A stretch of 34,977 nucleotides of DNA from Candidatus Cloacimonadota bacterium (GTDB lineage: Bacteria > Cloacimonadota > Cloacimonadia > Cloacimonadales > Cloacimonadaceae), in NCBI GenBank assembly GCA_028695495.1, contig JAQVIX010000019.1:1-34977 (forward strand), given 5' to 3'. The first letter of the stretch is position 1; the number at the start of each line of letters is the position of its first letter. This document shows positions 32,388 to 34,977 of the stretch, one piece after another. The notes beneath the pieces are model-generated. The model did no database searches, was not told the DNA's origin, and worked only from the letters and a program-made list of their open reading frames with translations. The position numbers and the translations under genes were made by a program.

Positions 32388-34977
32388 ATGAGACGCGCTA
32401 AATATTTATTCATAATAATGCTGCTGCTGTGTGGTAGCGCTTTTGCCGCCAGCCGGGACTGGGACCTCACTCATGCCCGTAAATACAATAATATTCAGAG
32501 ATATAGCCCCAAGTATCAGGCTGCAAGAGCGGATAGCGCCACCGGCTTTGATGTACAGAAATATGAGATTACTCTCAGCATTTCCCAAGACCCGAACTAC
32601 ATTCAGGGCAAGGTATTAGCCACCGTTTTAGCGGAAAGCGCTTTGCCCAGCATCACTTATGAATTGGTAGGGCTTACAGTAAGTGGAGTAAAGGTAAATG
32701 GCAGCCCCAGCACCTATACGCATGCCAATGGATTGCTTACGATTCCCGTGAATGCCCAGATGAATGATACTTTCACCACCGAGGTTTTTTATAGCGGCAC
32801 GCCCCAGCTTTCCGGTGCGCCTTACAATTGCGGGATGATATTCCGCAGCAATGCCATCTTTACCATTTCCGACCCCGATGCCGGTCGTTTTTGGTGGCCT
32901 TGTTATGACCATCCCTGGGATAAAGCCGTAATAGACCTTATCATCACCCTGCGTAGCGATTGGAAGGTGGCAGCTAATGGCTTGCGCGAGAGCATTATCG
33001 ATAACGGCGATGGCACCAGTACTAGCACCTGGCGCGGCTCGCATCCCATGACCACCTACCTCGTGTGCATCACCGCCGGTCCTTATGTGGAAATCCCGCA
33101 AACGGCGTTAAATGGCGAGCTTCCCATTCTCAATTTCGTTAGCTCCAGCCAATACAATAATGCGCTTACCGATCTCTCGCGTTTGCCGCTGATGATAGAT
33201 TATTATAGCGAGCTTTTTGGCACTTATCCCTTTGAGAAATATGGCAATGCCACGGTGAATATGAGCACCTTTGGGGCGATGGAACACCAAACCATGACCA
33301 CTTTGGGAAATTACATCATTACCGGCACCCAATCGCAGGAGCTGGTGATAGCGCATGAGCTGGCGCATCAATGGTTTGGCAATGCTGTAAGCTTCCTGGA
33401 TTTCCCAGACGTATGGCTTTCCGAAGGCTTTGCCACCTATAGTGAACACCTCTGGGTGGATAAAACCGAAGGCTGGCAAAGTGCCTGCGATTACGTGCTT
33501 TCCAGCTATCATAACTACTACAAAAACTGGGAAGCGAATCGCACCCCGCCGGCTATTTACAATCCCGATTTTGCGAATTATTTTAGCCCGCCTTCTTACG
33601 AAAAAGCTGCCAGCGTTCTGCACATGCTTCGGCTGAAGATGGGCGACCCCCTCTTTTTTGAGTTCCTGCAAGATTGGTTTGCCACCTATAAACACGGCAA
33701 TGTAATTACTTCCGAGTTTCAGCAGATGGCAGAAACGCACTTAGATCAAGACCTTACCCAGTTCTTTCAGCAATGGATTTTTGGCACGGGCATCCCCAGC
33801 GTGCAGCTTACCCCGCTGCTCAAGCCCTCTGCTCAACAGATGAAGGTAATTGCCACCAGCACTTCGCCTACCGCTACCGATTTCGTGGTGGATTTGCCGC
33901 TCAAGCTTACCCAAACCGCCGGTGCGGATTCCCTGCTAATCACCGCCAGCCCAGAGGGGCAGAGCAATCTCTTTGAGGATGTGCAGAGCTTTGGCGAAAT
34001 TATCCCAAACTACCATAACTGGACTCTGCTCAAAGAGATAGAGATCATCAGCCCGCAGCTTACCCGCGCTTTGGGCAGCTTTGAAGCTATAAAGCTATAT
34101 TGGCAATCCTTTAGCGGTGCCACCGGATATCAGGCATATTACCGCCCGCTGGGTAGCGAAAACTGGCTACCGGCAAATCAGGGCGGGACGAATCATCTCA
34201 ATTCCTGCTATGTAATTGGCTTGGATAGTGGCATGGAATACGAGCTAAAATTGATAGCGCTGATGCCGGATGGCTTTCAAAGCCTGGATTCTAATGTTTT
34301 AAGAGCCACAACTAACGTTCTGCCTTTTACCTATGAGCTTTTGGTGGTGGATGAAACCCGCGATGGCAATGGCAATCCCTTGAACCCCACCGATGAGATG
34401 GTGGATACTTTCTATGCCGCTGCTTTGGCAGAGCACGAGTACCACGAATGGGATGTAGCCGCTGAGGGTTTGCCCAGCCTGGAAGTATTGGGAAATTACC
34501 GCACTACCATCTGGCATGCGGATGATAATAACCAAAATCTCGCTTGGGAAATGGAAGATACCCTCATCGAATATCTCCACAATCGGGGGAATCTCATCAT
34601 TGGCGGTTGGCGCTGCGCTGCCAGCTTTAGCGATGATTTCTGGAGCTTTGTAGCGCCTCACACTACTCGCTATTACGATCAGGCGCCCTGTTTGATCGGC
34701 GTTTATGATACGGAGTTTCCTGATCTTACTTTGGATCAAAGCAAGCTCCCCGCTGCCTGGAACGGAATGCTGCCCATGGTATCCACTTTTAGCGGTAGTA
34801 TCCACGATTTCTATCAAGTAGATATGCCAGAAGGCTTTAATGGTACAGGGAAGTGCGCTGCTACCCGCATTGGAGACCGCTCCTGGTTCATGGGCGTGCC
34901 GCTGTATTATTTTGAACAGCAAGGCGTAAAAGAGCTATTAGATTTCTTTATCCTGCTTACCAATACCGCAATATCCG
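32388..34977 (+). CDS. Secreted M1-family metallopeptidase with FnIII and GATase-like domains (partial at right edge)
   Basis: The frame runs open from ATG 32388 (GGAG at 32378-32381) to the window edge, 863 residues without a stop. A signal peptide (MRRAKYLFIIMLLLCGSAFA) predicts export. The M1 N-terminal domain spans about residues 45-240. The catalytic domain carries the exopeptidase-type motif as GAMEH near 290 instead of the usual GAMEN, and HELAH at 323-327 with the third zinc ligand Glu346 in SEGFATY (HEXXH-X18-E). A conserved SYEKAA segment follows near 403. After about residue 554 there is a FnIII-like module, then from about 645 a domain starting ELLVVDETRDGNGN that resembles class I amidotransferase-like folds. 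It should release amino acids from extracellular peptides. The C-terminus and any sorting signal are beyond the window. Confidence 0.88.
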   Translation, partial: MRRAKYLFIIMLLLCGSAFAASRDWDLTHARKYNNIQRYSPKYQAARADSATGFDVQKYEITLSISQDPNYIQGKVLATVLAESALPSITYELVGLTVSGVKVNGSPSTYTHANGLLTIPVNAQMNDTFTTEVFYSGTPQLSGAPYNCGMIFRSNAIFTISDPDAGRFWWPCYDHPWDKAVIDLIITLRSDWKVAANGLRESIIDNGDGTSTSTWRGSHPMTTYLVCITAGPYVEIPQTALNGELPILNFVSSSQYNNALTDLSRLPLMIDYYSELFGTYPFEKYGNATVNMSTFGAMEHQTMTTLGNYIITGTQSQELVIAHELAHQWFGNAVSFLDFPDVWLSEGFATYSEHLWVDKTEGWQSACDYVLSSYHNYYKNWEANRTPPAIYNPDFANYFSPPSYEKAASVLHMLRLKMGDPLFFEFLQDWFATYKHGNVITSEFQQMAETHLDQDLTQFFQQWIFGTGIPSVQLTPLLKPSAQQMKVIATSTSPTATDFVVDLPLKLTQTAGADSLLITASPEGQSNLFEDVQSFGEIIPNYHNWTLLKEIEIISPQLTRALGSFEAIKLYWQSFSGATGYQAYYRPLGSENWLPANQGGTNHLNSCYVIGLDSGMEYELKLIALMPDGFQSLDSNVLRATTNVLPFTYELLVVDETRDGNGNPLNPTDEMVDTFYAAALAEHEYHEWDVAAEGLPSLEVLGNYRTTIWHADDNNQNLAWEMEDTLIEYLHNRGNLIIGGWRCAASFSDDFWSFVAPHTTRYYDQAPCLIGVYDTEFPDLTLDQSKLPAAWNGMLPMVSTFSGSIHDFYQVDMPEGFNGTGKCAATRIGDRSWFMGVPLYYFEQQGVKELLDFFILLTNTAIS

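Overview
This is a bacterial chromosomal window of about 35 kb with moderate GC and dense, operon-like coding. Three features suggest an anaerobe of the FCB group, most likely Candidatus Cloacimonadota (WWE1): a diderm-type secretin, secreted proteins carrying fibronectin-III, lamin-tail and GATase-like modules, and the codon and protein style. The lineage is an inference from protein style; no marker gene in the window proves it.

Layout. (1) 1-767: the 3' end of a hotdog thioesterase gene overlapped by a ComEA-type helix-hairpin-helix protein. (2) 768-1806: a 1-kb gene-free stretch full of repeats, ending at a tRNA-Val(GAC) gene. (3) 2158-16425: a complete-looking type IV pilus / type II secretion-type machine on the + strand. 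The order is major pilin, pilT, I-like, J-like and giant K-like pseudopilins, pilM, pilN, pilO, a pilP/gspC-like gene, secretin, an Ig-like lipoprotein, then after a hairpin pilB/gspE and pilC/gspF, closed by a strong intrinsic terminator. A near-consensus sigma-54 promoter lies just upstream of the pilin. (4) 16492-17182: a second repeat-rich island. (5) 17183-31516, all on the - strand: a UDG-superfamily protein, mfd, hisS, truA, a membrane protein, a TPR lipoprotein, hutH and a large secreted endonuclease I. The genes from the TPR protein to mfd overlap or nearly touch and look like one operon. (6) 31517-32387: a third repeat island. (7) 32388 to the right edge: a secreted M1-family metallopeptidase, cut off by the window.

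How the genes work together. PilB and PilT would extend and retract a fibre made from the 2158 pilin. PilM/N/O/P-like proteins link the inner-membrane platform PilC to the outer-membrane secretin. The I/J/K-like proteins would form the fibre tip. The 770-residue Ig-like lipoprotein is translationally coupled to the secretin and is probably an outer-surface accessory. No prepilin peptidase is present, so it must be encoded elsewhere. ComEA, PilT and the secreted endonuclease are compatible with DNA uptake or extracellular DNA use, but that link is speculative.

The least explained material is in the three intergenic islands. They share a 243-244 bp element with GAGGCTGTCC-type terminal inverted repeats (three full copies and two partial ones). 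It has several internal hairpins, one of which is found in both orientations among the copies. The islands also hold a second repeat family, two long perfect inverted repeats, and four GAGCCAC heptamers phased at 22, 22 and 21 bp.
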